Positions 1 through 8,823 of a DNA stretch of 42,602 bases are shown one piece after another. A program made the translations under genes and the position numbers. The notes beneath the pieces are model-generated. The model saw only the letters and a program-made list of their open reading frames with translations. It was not told where the DNA came from and ran no database searches. The stretch lies in contig NZ_FQVI01000018.1 of assembly GCF_900129135.1 (NCBI RefSeq), positions 1-42,602 on the forward strand, in the 5' to 3' direction. Position 1 is the stretch's first letter. Every line of letters starts with the position of its first letter. The stretch comes from Lactonifactor longoviformis DSM 17459. GTDB lineage: Bacteria > Bacillota > Clostridia > Lachnospirales > Lachnospiraceae.

Positions 1-1
1 T

Positions 2-238
2 CACCGTATTCGTATGTGCATATGGAAACAGTGGAAGTTACCCAAAACAAGGAAAAGAAACCTTATGAAACACGGAATACCCGAATATTTTGCACATCAG
101 GCGGCAAACAGCCGCAGGAAATACTGGTATGTATCGGGAATGGGAGCGGTCAACAGAGCATTAACAAAAGAAAGATTGATAAACAGTGGCTTCTATGATT
201 TAGCCACTGCCTATCAGTCTGTGCACGTCAACTATTGA
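2..238 (+). CDS. Group II intron reverse transcriptase/maturase, C-terminal fragment
   Basis: The frame is open from the left edge and ends at TGA 236-238. The roughly 78 visible residues match the C-terminal end of LtrA-type intron-encoded proteins: RIRMCIWKQWK, then a KTRKRNLMKHGIP stretch and a NSRRKYW motif, followed by the short tail. In these proteins this part follows the maturase (X) domain and helps bind intron RNA and DNA. The reverse transcriptase palm and fingers would lie upstream, outside the window, so activity cannot be assessed. The stop codon overlaps the first bases of domain V, as is usual. The first methionine in view (position 14) is internal and not the start. Confidence 0.88.
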   Translation, partial: HRIRMCIWKQWKLPKTRKRNLMKHGIPEYFAHQAANSRRKYWYVSGMGAVNRALTKERLINSGFYDLATAYQSVHVNY

Positions 239-310
239 AACCGCCGTGTACCGAACGGTACGCACGGTGGTGTGAGAGGACGGGAGTTAATCACTCCCTC
301 CTACTCGATT
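237..310 (+). ncRNA. Group II intron domains V and VI
   Basis: Domain V is the hairpin at about 237-274, in which ACCGCCGTG pairs with the CACGGTGGT side around the loop region CCGAACGG. Domain VI at about 275-306 pairs GAG, AGGA and GGGAG with CTCCC, TCCT and CTC, leaving A303 unpaired as the expected branch-point adenosine. Domain V is the catalytic core of the ribozyme. Pairing was done by eye. Confidence 0.8.
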
Positions 311-1036
311 CTACAGGGGATCCTTGGCAATGGACTGCAGTACTTTCAGAGCCGCCCGATCATCGTCTGTGAATGCAAAATGTTCATTGATGGCTTTCCG
401 GGCCAGTTCCAGATCCCTGGTTTTTATTGCCTCATACAATTCGTTATGTTCCTGCTGCAGCAGATCCTTAGGATAAGCATCCTCTATAATCTTAGATACA
501 AGAGATATATTCTGGTAGTAGAGTTTAGACAGGGCGTTTAAAAGAAACACAAACATGCTGTTTCCGGAAGCCTCTATGATTTTGGAATGAAACTGCCGAT
601 CCCAGCCGGTCCGTTCTTTTGAGGTGGCACTGGAATTGTAATGCTCTATAATTTCTCCAAGCTCACGGATAATATCGTCATTCCCCTGTTCAATTATATT
701 TCTGATGGATTCAGACTCAATGCACCTTCTTAACTGTATCAAATCTTCGATTTTTCCATTATTAAGTGTGTACAGGAGTGAAAGGTTATTGGTCGTCCGT
801 TCCTGTACCTTATTTACAATAAAATTGCCTCCCCCCTGCCGGCTTTCACAGATGCCGATCACCTCCAGGGCTTTTAGCGCCTCCCGCACAGAGGTGCGGC
901 TTACACCAAATTTTTCGGAGAGTTCTTTTTCTGTGGGCAGCCGTTCTCCCACGGTAAGCTCACCGTTTATAATCATATCCTTAATCTGTTCTACAATGTA
1001 TTCATAATTCTTTTTATTTCCAATGTGATTGAACAT
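311..1036 (-). CDS. GntR family transcriptional regulator, FadR/FCD subfamily
   Basis: This DNA-binding regulator is about 241 residues long. The N-terminal winged helix-turn-helix is clear (GERLPTEKELSEKFGVSRTSVREAL), and the rest is a helical FCD ligand domain of the type that senses small organic acids such as lactate, gluconate or citrate. The longer frame begins at 1057, but a GGAGG sits 5 bases before the internal ATG at 1036, so that start is preferred. The gene is divergent from the 2-oxoacid operon starting at 1385 and most likely controls it. That fits the usual acid ligands of the subfamily, but the actual ligand is unknown. Its stop codon (311-313) abuts the 3' end of the group II intron; length and C-terminus look complete for the family. 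Confidence 0.9.
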   Translation of the reverse strand: MFNHIGNKKNYEYIVEQIKDMIINGELTVGERLPTEKELSEKFGVSRTSVREALKALEVIGICESRQGGGNFIVNKVQERTTNNLSLLYTLNNGKIEDLIQLRRCIESESIRNIIEQGNDDIIRELGEIIEHYNSSATSKERTGWDRQFHSKIIEASGNSMFVFLLNALSKLYYQNISLVSKIIEDAYPKDLLQQEHNELYEAIKTRDLELARKAINEHFAFTDDDRAALKVLQSIAKDPL

Positions 1037-1384
1037 GACATCCTCCAATTTGTGCATCTCTTACATGATAACTGGTAAAAAGTAAAAGATAGTGTGTCGT
1101 ATTTTGTATAATTGTTATAATTTTACCATATTATACAGAATTAATAAAGCATTAGTGCTAAAGGAGTTAAAAAGTTAACGATGAAAAATGCACAATAAAT
1201 ATTGACATGCAATAGTTTCTGTGGTAGTTTATAACCATAATAAATTTGTATGACAATATTACAATAACATAATATTAACAATAAAGAAAGGGAGAAAGCA
1301 ATAAATATATACAAAAGCATCAATTGTAATTTGGCATGCAAATAAACGGCGGAACCATGCGGTGAAAAAGAAAGGAGTTATGGG
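1037..1384. other. AT-rich divergent intergenic region
   Basis: This 348-base region lies between the GntR gene and the MFS gene and holds no convincing gene. It contains a perfect 8-bp inverted repeat, TGTATAAT at 1105-1112 and ATTATACA at 1130-1137, and a FadR-type palindrome at 1246-1256. A small leftward frame at 1141-1341 has no ribosome site or recognisable protein. Confidence 0.6.
1246..1275 (+). promoter_or_regulatory. Candidate operon promoter overlapping a FadR-type operator
   Basis: TTGTATGACAA at 1246-1256 fits the FadR-subfamily operator pattern T-N-G-T-N3-A-C-N-A. The same bases give a possible -35 (TTGTAT, 1246-1251), with a -10 candidate TAATAT at 1270-1275 after 18 bases. 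This arrangement would let the neighbouring GntR protein block transcription of the operon. It is pattern matching only; a TTGACA at 1202-1207 has no good -10 at the right distance. Confidence 0.4.
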
Positions 1385-2647
1385 ATGAATAGCAGAGCAA
1401 AACGTTACATTGCAATTACTGCGTTGGGGTTGGTATATGGCACTATGTTTAACCTGCCTTATATCAAGTATGTATTCTATGATGCCATGATTGATGGAAT
1501 GGGTGTGAGCAATACAAAGCTGGGACTTCTTTTAACTGTTTACACCATAGTCAGCACGGCAGGGCTGCTTCCGGGAGGGTGGATTGCCGATCGGTTTAAG
1601 ACAAAAGGGATCATTGTAGGAAGCGCATTTTTGAACGGAATTATCTGTATTTTCTTTATGTTTACCATGAGAAACTATGCGTGTGCCATGATTACTTGGA
1701 TTGTATCTGCCATAGCAGGGGTTACTGCTTTCTGGGCTGCTATATTAAAGGCGGTGCGTCTGATATCACCGGAGGATGAGCAGGGAAGAGCCTACGGATT
1801 CTGGGAAGGGGTCTGCGGCCTTTCGGCAACAATCGGAAATTTTGTGGCTTTATATGTATTTTCCAGATTTGATAATTCTACAGCAGCCCTGAAAGGGGCA
1901 GTGGCAAGTATGGGTGTGATGTGCATCATCGGCGGACTGCTGGTATGGTGGCTCTACGACGAGAACATGACATCTACGGATGAAAGAGGGGAGAAGCGAA
2001 AGACAGTAAGCATTAAAGAAACATTCGCTGTCTTTAAACTGCCGAAGCTTTATCTGAGCTGTATCATTGTCTTCTGCAGTTACGGATTCTTCAGCAGCCA
2101 GTCCTTTTTAACTCCTTACTTCACCAATGTTTTAGGTGCCGCAGTTACCTTCAGCGGCGTACTTGCAATCTTCAGAAGCTACGGGCTGAAGATTCTGGGA
2201 GGTCCTGTAGGGGGTGTGATAGCCGATAAGCTGCACTCTCCGTCGAAGCTGGCAATCGGCTGCTACATTATTATGGCAGCAGTGGTGATCTACATAGCGA
2301 ACGCGTCGGGGGGAAGTGAACTGATCACCATACTTACCGTATTATCCCTCATACTTGCAACCGTTTGTTTTATGGCAAGGGGAACGATGTGGGCAACCAT
2401 TGCAGAGGCAGAGATCCCTCCGGAGATATCAGGTACGGCCATTTCCGTTGCTTCTATCATCGGATTTAATATACCCGATACATTCCTGCCTCCGCTGCTT
2501 GGCAGCTGGCTGGATAAATACGGGAACACGGGATACCAGTACATCTTTTACTTTTTGATCGGATTGTGTGTAGTGGGAGTCATTGCCGCATTATCACTGA
2601 TATTTGCCAATAAGAGGACTGCTGCAAAAAGAATCTCAGCAAATTAA
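1385..2647 (+). CDS. MFS transporter, probable organic acid carrier
   Basis: The product is about 420 residues of mostly hydrophobic sequence and fits the usual 12 membrane segments of the major facilitator superfamily. The loop between segments 2 and 3 carries a motif A-like stretch (GGWIADRFKTKG), and the second half has a similar one (GGVIADKL). AAGGAG lies 8 bases before the ATG. It is the first gene of the operon that continues with the 2-oxoacid oxidoreductase, so I infer that it imports the acid feeding that enzyme or exports the acid produced. The family gives no substrate. A second, unrelated carrier (the symporter at 7371) sits in the same operon, so one may import and the other export. 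Confidence 0.88.
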   Translation: MNSRAKRYIAITALGLVYGTMFNLPYIKYVFYDAMIDGMGVSNTKLGLLLTVYTIVSTAGLLPGGWIADRFKTKGIIVGSAFLNGIICIFFMFTMRNYACAMITWIVSAIAGVTAFWAAILKAVRLISPEDEQGRAYGFWEGVCGLSATIGNFVALYVFSRFDNSTAALKGAVASMGVMCIIGGLLVWWLYDENMTSTDERGEKRKTVSIKETFAVFKLPKLYLSCIIVFCSYGFFSSQSFLTPYFTNVLGAAVTFSGVLAIFRSYGLKILGGPVGGVIADKLHSPSKLAIGCYIIMAAVVIYIANASGGSELITILTVLSLILATVCFMARGTMWATIAEAEIPPEISGTAISVASIIGFNIPDTFLPPLLGSWLDKYGNTGYQYIFYFLIGLCVVGVIAALSLIFANKRTAAKRISAN

Positions 2648-2678
2648 TCTATAGAGTTTACCGGAAAGGGAGGATATT

Positions 2679-2879
2679 ATGCAAAAACTGAAACTGAACA
2701 TTGAACGCTGCAAAGGATGCGGGTACTGCGTAGATGCCTGCAAACAGAAAGCCTTGTCACAGCCGGGACAGCTGAACAAAAAGGGCTACAGTATCGTAGT
2801 CGCAGACGAGGAGAAATGTATTCAATGCGGAATGTGCTACCGTATGTGTCCGGACTGTGTGTTTGAGATTTTGGAATAA
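2679..2879 (+). CDS. korD: 2-oxoacid:ferredoxin oxidoreductase, delta subunit (2[4Fe-4S] ferredoxin)
   Basis: This 66-residue protein has two classic cluster motifs: CKGCGYCVDAC near residues 11-21 and CIQCGMCYRMCP near residues 47-58. It would pass electrons from the thiamine-diphosphate site of the catalytic subunits to external ferredoxin. GGGAGG precedes the start, and the alpha subunit gene follows after 12 bases. The order delta, alpha, beta, gamma is the common arrangement for KorDABC and VorDABC enzymes. The kor symbols used here name the family, not a proven 2-oxoglutarate specificity. Confidence 0.92.
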   Translation: MQKLKLNIERCKGCGYCVDACKQKALSQPGQLNKKGYSIVVADEEKCIQCGMCYRMCPDCVFEILE

Positions 2880-2891
2880 GGAGGGGAAAAA

Positions 2892-3947
2892 ATGGCAGCA
2901 GAAAAAGTCATGATGAAAGGAAACGAAGCATTGGCAGAAGCCGCGCTTAGAGCGGGCTGCAGATTTTACAGCGGATATCCCATAACTCCCCAGACAGAGA
3001 TCCTGGAATATCTGTCCTGGAGAATGGAAGAGGTCGGCGGTGAATTTGTGCAGACAGAATCAGAACTGGCAGGAATCAATATGCTCTACGGGGCAACGGC
3101 AGCCGGAGCCAGAGTACTTACCAGCTCAGCCGGTCCGGGATTTGCGCTGAAGCAGGAGGGGATCTCCTATTTGTGCGCTGCGGATTTGCCGGCTGTCCTA
3201 ATCGATGTTATGAGGATAGGAAACGGACTGGGTGATATTGCACAGGGGCAGGGAGATTACTGGCAGCTGACCAGAGGCGGAGGAAACGGAGACTACAGAA
3301 CTATAGTTCTTGCGCCCAACAGCGTGCAGGAGAGTGCGGACCTGATTTATGAAGCCTTTGACCTGGCGGAAAAGTATCTGCATCCGGTTATTATTGGATC
3401 CGATGCGGCCATTGGCCAGATGATGGAGGCAGTGACCTTTCCGGAGATGAAGGAACACAACATTGATAAGTTTGACTGGACCGTGAAAGGGTGCAAACCC
3501 GGGGATACCCAGAGAATTATATCTAATGTCTGCTTCTATGGACATCCGGATTACGAGGAATATCTGAGAGAAAAATACAGGACAATTGAGGAGAATGAAC
3601 AGCGCTGGGAGAGCATGCAGACAGAAGACGCGGAGATTATCCTGGTAGCCTACGGAATCTCCTCCAGAGTTGCAAAGGAAGCAGTCCGCAACGGAAGAAA
3701 ACAGGGGTTAAAGCTGGGTCTTATCCGTCCCATCACTTTATGGCCCTATCCGGTTCAGGCATTCCGGAATTTATCTGATCACTTTAAAGGATTTATCAGT
3801 GTGGAGATGAATATTCTGGGCCAGATGGTGGATGACATTAAGCTGGCCACAGACGCAAAATATCCAATAGAATTCTATGGTACTTTCTTTGATGTGCCTG
3901 AGAGTGAACGAATCATTGAAATCGCAAAGACAATGGCAGAGAGATAG
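2892..3947 (+). CDS. korA: 2-oxoacid:ferredoxin oxidoreductase, alpha subunit
   Basis: At 351 residues this is the size of KorA/VorB proteins. It has the N-terminal pyrimidine-binding domain with the FYSGYPITPQTEILEYL signature, the VQTESELAGINMLYGA stretch carrying the Glu that activates thiamine diphosphate, and TSSAGPGFALKQEG. The C-terminal half is the transketolase-like domain. With the beta subunit it forms the catalytic core that decarboxylates a 2-oxoacid to acyl-CoA. Sequence resembles both KorA (2-oxoglutarate) and VorB (branched-chain) types, which cannot be told apart by eye. AAGGAGG lies just before the ATG. Confidence 0.93.
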   Translation: MAAEKVMMKGNEALAEAALRAGCRFYSGYPITPQTEILEYLSWRMEEVGGEFVQTESELAGINMLYGATAAGARVLTSSAGPGFALKQEGISYLCAADLPAVLIDVMRIGNGLGDIAQGQGDYWQLTRGGGNGDYRTIVLAPNSVQESADLIYEAFDLAEKYLHPVIIGSDAAIGQMMEAVTFPEMKEHNIDKFDWTVKGCKPGDTQRIISNVCFYGHPDYEEYLREKYRTIEENEQRWESMQTEDAEIILVAYGISSRVAKEAVRNGRKQGLKLGLIRPITLWPYPVQAFRNLSDHFKGFISVEMNILGQMVDDIKLATDAKYPIEFYGTFFDVPESERIIEIAKTMAER

Positions 3948-3953
3948 GGGGTT

Positions 3954-4700
3954 ATGTCAGTGAAATTAAAAGCACCGGAAACAGTTACCTTTAGACCAAC
4001 CTCATTCTGTCCCGGATGCGGTCATGGGATCGCAGCCAGGCTGATAGGGGAAATTATAGATGAGATGGGACTGCAGCAGGATTTTATTCCCACCGTGGAT
4101 GTGGCGTGCGGAGCGCTGAATATGGATACCTGGCGATTTGATACCGTTATGGCTGCACACGGCAGACCCGTTGTTGTGGCAATCGGAGTGAAAAAAGTCC
4201 GCAAGGATAAACTTTCAGTGGCTTATATCGGGGATGGGGCAGCATATGCCATAGGTATGGCTGAGACGATGCACGCCGCATTGAGAAATGACAATGTCGT
4301 TGTAATAGTTATGAATAACGGAGTATTTGGAATGACAGGCGGTCAGATGGCGCCTACTACCCTGATTGGACAGAAGACAACATCTTCCCCGAAGGGAAGA
4401 GATCCAAAAAAGCAGGGGGAACCTTTTGATGTTGTAAAAGCACTGGGAGAGTTTGACATTGCGTATTTGGCGAGGGCGTCCCTGGACTGCCCGGCATCGG
4501 TCAATAAGGCCAAAAAATACATAAAGAAGGCATTTGAAAAACAGATGAACAATGAGGGATTCTGTCTGGTTGAAATTCTTGCCCCATGTCCCACAAACTG
4601 GGGGCTGTCACCGGTAGACAGCCTGAAGCATATTCGTGAGAAGACGCTTTCCTATTATAAGCTGGGAGAATTCGTAGATAAGAAAGGAGAAGAAAAATGA
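3954..4700 (+). CDS. korB: 2-oxoacid:ferredoxin oxidoreductase, beta subunit (thiamine diphosphate binding)
   Basis: At 248 residues it is typical for KorB/VorA. CPGCGHG near residue 22 is the family signature. The thiamine diphosphate/magnesium motif begins at GDGAAYAIG and runs to the NNGVFGMTGGQ segment, followed by PTTLIGQKTTSSPKGRD. The start follows the alpha gene by 6 bases with a GGGGG-like site, and its last 4 bases overlap the gamma gene (ATGA), so translation is probably coupled. The substrate pocket cannot be read from the sequence. Confidence 0.93.
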   Translation: MSVKLKAPETVTFRPTSFCPGCGHGIAARLIGEIIDEMGLQQDFIPTVDVACGALNMDTWRFDTVMAAHGRPVVVAIGVKKVRKDKLSVAYIGDGAAYAIGMAETMHAALRNDNVVVIVMNNGVFGMTGGQMAPTTLIGQKTTSSPKGRDPKKQGEPFDVVKALGEFDIAYLARASLDCPASVNKAKKYIKKAFEKQMNNEGFCLVEILAPCPTNWGLSPVDSLKHIREKTLSYYKLGEFVDKKGEEK

Positions 4701-5230
4701 CAGAAATTATTTGTGCGGGATTCGGCGGTCAGGGTGTACTGATCACCGGGATGATTCTGGCCTACTGCGGTATGCAGGAGGGAAAATATTTTACCTGGTA
4801 TCCTTCTTATGGCTCGGAGATGCGGGGAGGAACAGCCAACTGCAATGTGAAAATAAGTGAGGAAGAGATTGCCAGCCCATATGCAAAACATTTGGATATT
4901 CTTGTATCTATGAATGATGTGGCAATTAATAAGTTTGAACCGACTATGAAGCCGGGGGCAGTTTTGATGGCCAATAGTTCTCTTCTGGCAGAGGACAGAG
5001 TGTTCAGAGATGACATCAGGGTTGTAAAAGTCCCGGCTACGGAGATCGCTGCCAGGCTGGATAACCCAAAGGGAACCAATATTGTAATGCTTGGCGCACT
5101 TTGCAAGGCTACGGGGCTGTTTGAGGAAGAATTTATGAAACGTTCAATAGATGAATATTTTGCTAAAAAAGGCAAAGTGAATCCTAAGAATGCTCTGTGC
5201 TTTGATGAAGGATTCAAGGCAGTTTCATAG
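4697..5230 (+). CDS. korC: 2-oxoacid:ferredoxin oxidoreductase, gamma subunit
   Basis: The 177-residue protein has the gamma-domain signature GFGGQGVLITGMIL at the N-terminus and the SYGSEMRGGTANC segment near residue 37, both typical of KorC and of the gamma domain of pyruvate:ferredoxin oxidoreductases. It completes the four-subunit enzyme. It overlaps the beta gene by 4 bases, and GAAGGAG lies just upstream inside that gene. The next gene starts 16 bases after its stop. Confidence 0.92.
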   Translation: MTEIICAGFGGQGVLITGMILAYCGMQEGKYFTWYPSYGSEMRGGTANCNVKISEEEIASPYAKHLDILVSMNDVAINKFEPTMKPGAVLMANSSLLAEDRVFRDDIRVVKVPATEIAARLDNPKGTNIVMLGALCKATGLFEEEFMKRSIDEYFAKKGKVNPKNALCFDEGFKAVS

Positions 5231-5245
5231 AAAGTAGGTGTCGAG

Positions 5246-7342
5246 ATGGATTTGAATAAGCTGCTGAAAGCCAGGTCACTTGCGGTAGTGGGCGCCAGTG
5301 AAAAACCGGGGTTCGGGGGAGATACCTGCAGAAATATCCTGGAGTATAGGAAAGATTTGAGCAGAGTATATTTTGTAAACCCGGGCAGAGAGACGGTGCT
5401 GGGGAGAAAGTGCTATAAAAGTCTTTCGGAGATTGACGACGAGGTAGAGCTGGTTATTATCTGCACTTCACAGGCCACAGTATGCGGCCTGCTGAGGGAG
5501 GCAAAAACAAAGGGCTGCGGGGGAGCGGTTGTCTTTGCCAGCGGCTATAGTGAAACCGGAGATGAAAAAGGGAAGGCGGCGGAAGAAGAGCTGAAGTCTC
5601 TGGCGAAGGAATTGGACATTGCGGTTTTGGGTCCAAATTGTGGAGGATTCAACAATTATGTGGATGACGTAATTTCATTTGCATTTCCTGTGGAAAAGAG
5701 AGACAGAAAAGGAAGCATTGGGTTTATTTCACAGAGCGGACAGTTTTGCATTAACCTTATGGACAGCAGTGAGATGAGATTTTCTTATGCAATTTCTATC
5801 GGGAATGGAAAGATTGTAACCTTGGAAGACTATCTGGATTTTTTGGTTGAGGACGAACATACAAAGGTCATTGCAGTCTATATGGAAGGCGTCCAGGATG
5901 CGGAACATTTTGCTTCCTGTCTGCGTAAGGCTGCGGAAAAGAAAAAGCCTGTCATTATTCAGAAGGGCGGAAAAAGCGAAAAGGGCGGCAAGATAGCGGC
6001 ATCTCATACAGGGGCCCTTGCAGGATCCGACAGGGCCTATGATGCAGTATTTGATAAGTTTGGCGTTATCAGGGCGGACGATATGCAGGAGATGATGTCA
6101 ACGGCGCTGCTGTTATCCACTTTAAAAAATCTTCCGGAAAAGGCGGCATTTGCGTCCATGAATATATCCGGAGGGGAAACCGCAATCTGTGCGGATATGG
6201 GCAGCACGTTTGGAATTAACTATCCGGATTTTGAGGAAAGTACCCTGAAAAAGTTAAAATCTATGCTTCCCTCCTTCTGCACGCCGGGTAATCCTCTGGA
6301 TATGACGGCAGCTCTCTGTTATGACAGTGACCTATATGCAGAGGGGCTGAAGGTAGTGATGGATGATCCCAATATTGAGATGGTCCTCATAGGAATCACC
6401 ATACAGTTGGTAGTGGCAGATCCTACTATATATAATATTTATCATGGAGTTAAGAAGGTTGTGGATCAGGGATATAAAAAACCCATTGCCATACTGCCCT
6501 TTATTGAGGGAACACGCAACCGGGATGTGGCAGAGAAATTCAGGGAGATTGGAGTCCCCATTCTTCCCAGCCCGAAGTATGCTTTTTCCGCTCTGAGTCA
6601 TCTTTCTAGCTATATAAGGTATGACAGCAGCAAACGGGAGCTTTCTCTGGCAGTTCCAAAAAAAGCACCTGCGGGAAAGAGGCGGGCATTGAGTGAGGTA
6701 AAAAGTAAACAGATGCTTATGGAGAATGGAATATCTCTGGATCTTGGAGTAATTGTTACAAGCAGGGAGGATGCCCTTGAGAAGGCAAAGTACCTTACCT
6801 ATCCGGTGGTGATGAAGATAGAATCTGACGATATTCTCCATAAATCAGATGTCGGAGGCGTGATCCTGAATATTAAGAGCGAAGACGAGATAGGGAAGGC
6901 GTTTGATACGATTCTGACAAATGTAAAGAGCAGAATGCCGGAAGCTAAGATTAACGGGATCCTGATGCAGAACATGATGCCCCAGGGGACCGAACTGATT
7001 CTTGGGGTAAAAAGAGACGCACAATTCGGACCCATGCTGCTGGCCGGCTTGGGAGGCGTATTCGTGGAAGTGTTCGGTGACAGCTCTCTGTACCCCATTC
7101 CTCTGAATAAAAACGAAGCATATGAGATGCTGAAGTCCCTGAAATCGTATAAAATGCTGACCGGTTACAGAGGCACACCGCCCAGAGATATAGATGCCGT
7201 AGTGGAAATGATGGTTGCCATATCAGAATTTGCCCGGAAGAACAAAGACAGACTCTGTGAGCTGGATATAAATCCTCTGTTTGTATACGGGGAAGGTGCC
7301 GGAGTTGGTGTGGCAGATGCATTAGTAGTGCTGGAAGAGTAA
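5246..7342 (+). CDS. Acyl-CoA synthetase (ADP-forming), fused alpha and beta domains
   Basis: This 698-residue protein has an N-terminal CoA-binding Rossmann domain (VVGASEKPGFGG), then two succinyl-CoA ligase-like domains, and a C-terminal ATP-grasp domain from about residue 475. The phospho-carrier histidine is H254 in ASHTGALAGSDRAYD. Enzymes of this family convert acyl-CoA, ADP and phosphate into free acid, CoA and ATP. Next to a 2-oxoacid:ferredoxin oxidoreductase it gives substrate-level phosphorylation from the acyl-CoA just made, as in peptide-fermenting archaea and clostridia. Related lysine acyltransferases share this architecture but usually carry an added GNAT domain, which is absent here. 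The family cannot tell acetate from branched or aromatic acids. Confidence 0.92.
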   Translation: MDLNKLLKARSLAVVGASEKPGFGGDTCRNILEYRKDLSRVYFVNPGRETVLGRKCYKSLSEIDDEVELVIICTSQATVCGLLREAKTKGCGGAVVFASGYSETGDEKGKAAEEELKSLAKELDIAVLGPNCGGFNNYVDDVISFAFPVEKRDRKGSIGFISQSGQFCINLMDSSEMRFSYAISIGNGKIVTLEDYLDFLVEDEHTKVIAVYMEGVQDAEHFASCLRKAAEKKKPVIIQKGGKSEKGGKIAASHTGALAGSDRAYDAVFDKFGVIRADDMQEMMSTALLLSTLKNLPEKAAFASMNISGGETAICADMGSTFGINYPDFEESTLKKLKSMLPSFCTPGNPLDMTAALCYDSDLYAEGLKVVMDDPNIEMVLIGITIQLVVADPTIYNIYHGVKKVVDQGYKKPIAILPFIEGTRNRDVAEKFREIGVPILPSPKYAFSALSHLSSYIRYDSSKRELSLAVPKKAPAGKRRALSEVKSKQMLMENGISLDLGVIVTSREDALEKAKYLTYPVVMKIESDDILHKSDVGGVILNIKSEDEIGKAFDTILTNVKSRMPEAKINGILMQNMMPQGTELILGVKRDAQFGPMLLAGLGGVFVEVFGDSSLYPIPLNKNEAYEMLKSLKSYKMLTGYRGTPPRDIDAVVEMMVAISEFARKNKDRLCELDINPLFVYGEGAGVGVADALVVLEE

Positions 7343-7370
7343 AGCTTCCTGCGGATGGAGGTGCTGGCCT

Positions 7371-8798
7371 TTGAAGGGGATTGATATCTGTTTTGTAGTA
7401 ATTTATATGGCAATGATGCTGGGTATTGGGATTTACACGTCACGGAAGCAAAGCAGCATGGAGACATATTATGTGGCAGGCAGAAAGCTGGGAACATTTT
7501 CCATTGCCTGTCTCTGGATCTCCTGCTGGATAGGGGGTGCCTCGGTAATAGGAACCTCTACAAAGGCTTACGATATGGGGATTACTGCCATATGGTATGT
7601 GGGGATACTGGCTGTGGGCTGTGGACTGTTTTCCCTGGTCTTTTCAAAAAAAGTAAAGCAAATAGGGGATCATCTTGAAAATCTGACCTACCCGGACTTT
7701 ATAGAGAGCAGGTACGATCACAGGTGCAGATTCGTATCTACCATCTGTACTCTGATTGGGATGATTGGGGTAACAGCGTCGCAGCTTGTGGCCAGCGGAG
7801 TGATCCTGAATACGATTACAGGGTGGGGAAATGGAATTTCTTTTACCGTGGCGGCTGTAGTTCTGATCTTATACACTGCATTGGGAGGATATCTTGCGGT
7901 AACCTATACGGACTGGGTTCAGGTAGGGCTCTTAATGTTTGGGGTTATCTTAGCAGTGCCCTTTGCTGCCAACGCAATCGGCGGAGCAGGGGAGATACGG
8001 GCGCTGCCGGACAGCTATTTCGATGTAGGAGCCTGGGGGTGGCCTACCATTATAGCATTTGCCCTCTCTACGCTGCTTTCCTTTTTTACTACCATGGACA
8101 GCTATACCAGATGTATGGCGGCCAAGGATGCCAATACAGCAAGAAAAGGCGGCTTTATCGCTGCTCTGTGTATCCTGCCCATTGCACTTTGTGCTACGTA
8201 TGAAGGTCTGGCAGCGAAAGTTTTAATACCGGATCTTCCCGCAGGAAGTAACTCTCTGATACAATTAATATTGATGACATTCCCCAGCGGAATCAAAGGG
8301 CTGGTGATAACAGGGATCTTTGCCGCTATTATGTCCTCTGCGGATATCGCAATATTAACAGCATCGGCAAATGTGACCAGGGATATCTACCAAAGATACA
8401 TTAACCCGAAGGCTTCCGATAAGAGAATTGTACGTCTGGGAACCATCAGTTCTCTTATTATAGGATGTATCAGTCTGTTATTTGCATGGCTGAATCCTGA
8501 TATTATGGATATACTGCTGATTACGTTTACTTTTTTATCGGCGGGACTTTTTATTCCTACATTTTTTGGTTTCTTCTGGAAACGGGGAAGTATCAGCGCA
8601 GCCTTTTACAGTATGACCTTCTCTCTGCTAACCGTAATCGTATGGTACATTGGACGGTCTCTGGGATGGGGATCCATTTTTCATATAGATGCTTTATGGC
8701 CGGGTCTGGGAGTATCAGCCGTTTTGTTTTTTTCCATATCTGTGCTGAGAGGCCAGAAGGCAGAGGAGAGGGAGAAAATTCAACATTTTTTATCGTAA
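7371..8798 (+). CDS. Sodium:solute symporter family transporter
   Basis: The product has about 475 residues and 12-13 predicted membrane segments. It shows the SSS-family N-terminal pattern METYYVAGRKLGTFS with an early glycine-rich WIGGASVIGTSTKAY segment, and a later SSADIAILTASANVTRD motif like that around the sodium site. TTG is the probable start: GGAGG lies 9 bases ahead and there is no upstream ATG or GTG in frame. Sister families carry pantothenate, proline, acetate, pyruvate and sugars, so the substrate must be inferred from the operon: probably the hydroxy or oxo acid used by its neighbours. Confidence 0.9.
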   Translation: MKGIDICFVVIYMAMMLGIGIYTSRKQSSMETYYVAGRKLGTFSIACLWISCWIGGASVIGTSTKAYDMGITAIWYVGILAVGCGLFSLVFSKKVKQIGDHLENLTYPDFIESRYDHRCRFVSTICTLIGMIGVTASQLVASGVILNTITGWGNGISFTVAAVVLILYTALGGYLAVTYTDWVQVGLLMFGVILAVPFAANAIGGAGEIRALPDSYFDVGAWGWPTIIAFALSTLLSFFTTMDSYTRCMAAKDANTARKGGFIAALCILPIALCATYEGLAAKVLIPDLPAGSNSLIQLILMTFPSGIKGLVITGIFAAIMSSADIAILTASANVTRDIYQRYINPKASDKRIVRLGTISSLIIGCISLLFAWLNPDIMDILLITFTFLSAGLFIPTFFGFFWKRGSISAAFYSMTFSLLTVIVWYIGRSLGWGSIFHIDALWPGLGVSAVLFFSISVLRGQKAEEREKIQHFLS

Positions 8799-8823
8799 CA
8801 AGTGATGGAAAGGAAGGAAGTCT

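Larger units (their letters stand above)
1..310 (+). mobile_element. 3' end of a group II intron (5' part outside the window)
   Basis: A maturase C-terminus is followed at once by a domain V-like hairpin and a domain VI-like hairpin with a bulged A, which is the standard order at the 3' end of a bacterial group II intron. The bulged A at 303 would be the lariat branch point, which puts the 3' splice site about 7 bases on, near 309-311. The downstream exon begins with the stop codon of the leftward GntR gene. The 5' end, the exon-binding sites and most of the maturase lie left of the window, so intactness and target class cannot be judged. Confidence 0.85.

Noticed and set aside
1141-1341. Leftward 66-residue frame in the GntR-MFS intergenic region
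   Set aside because: It is low-complexity hydrophobic sequence from AT-rich DNA, without a ribosome site and lying across the likely operator and promoter.
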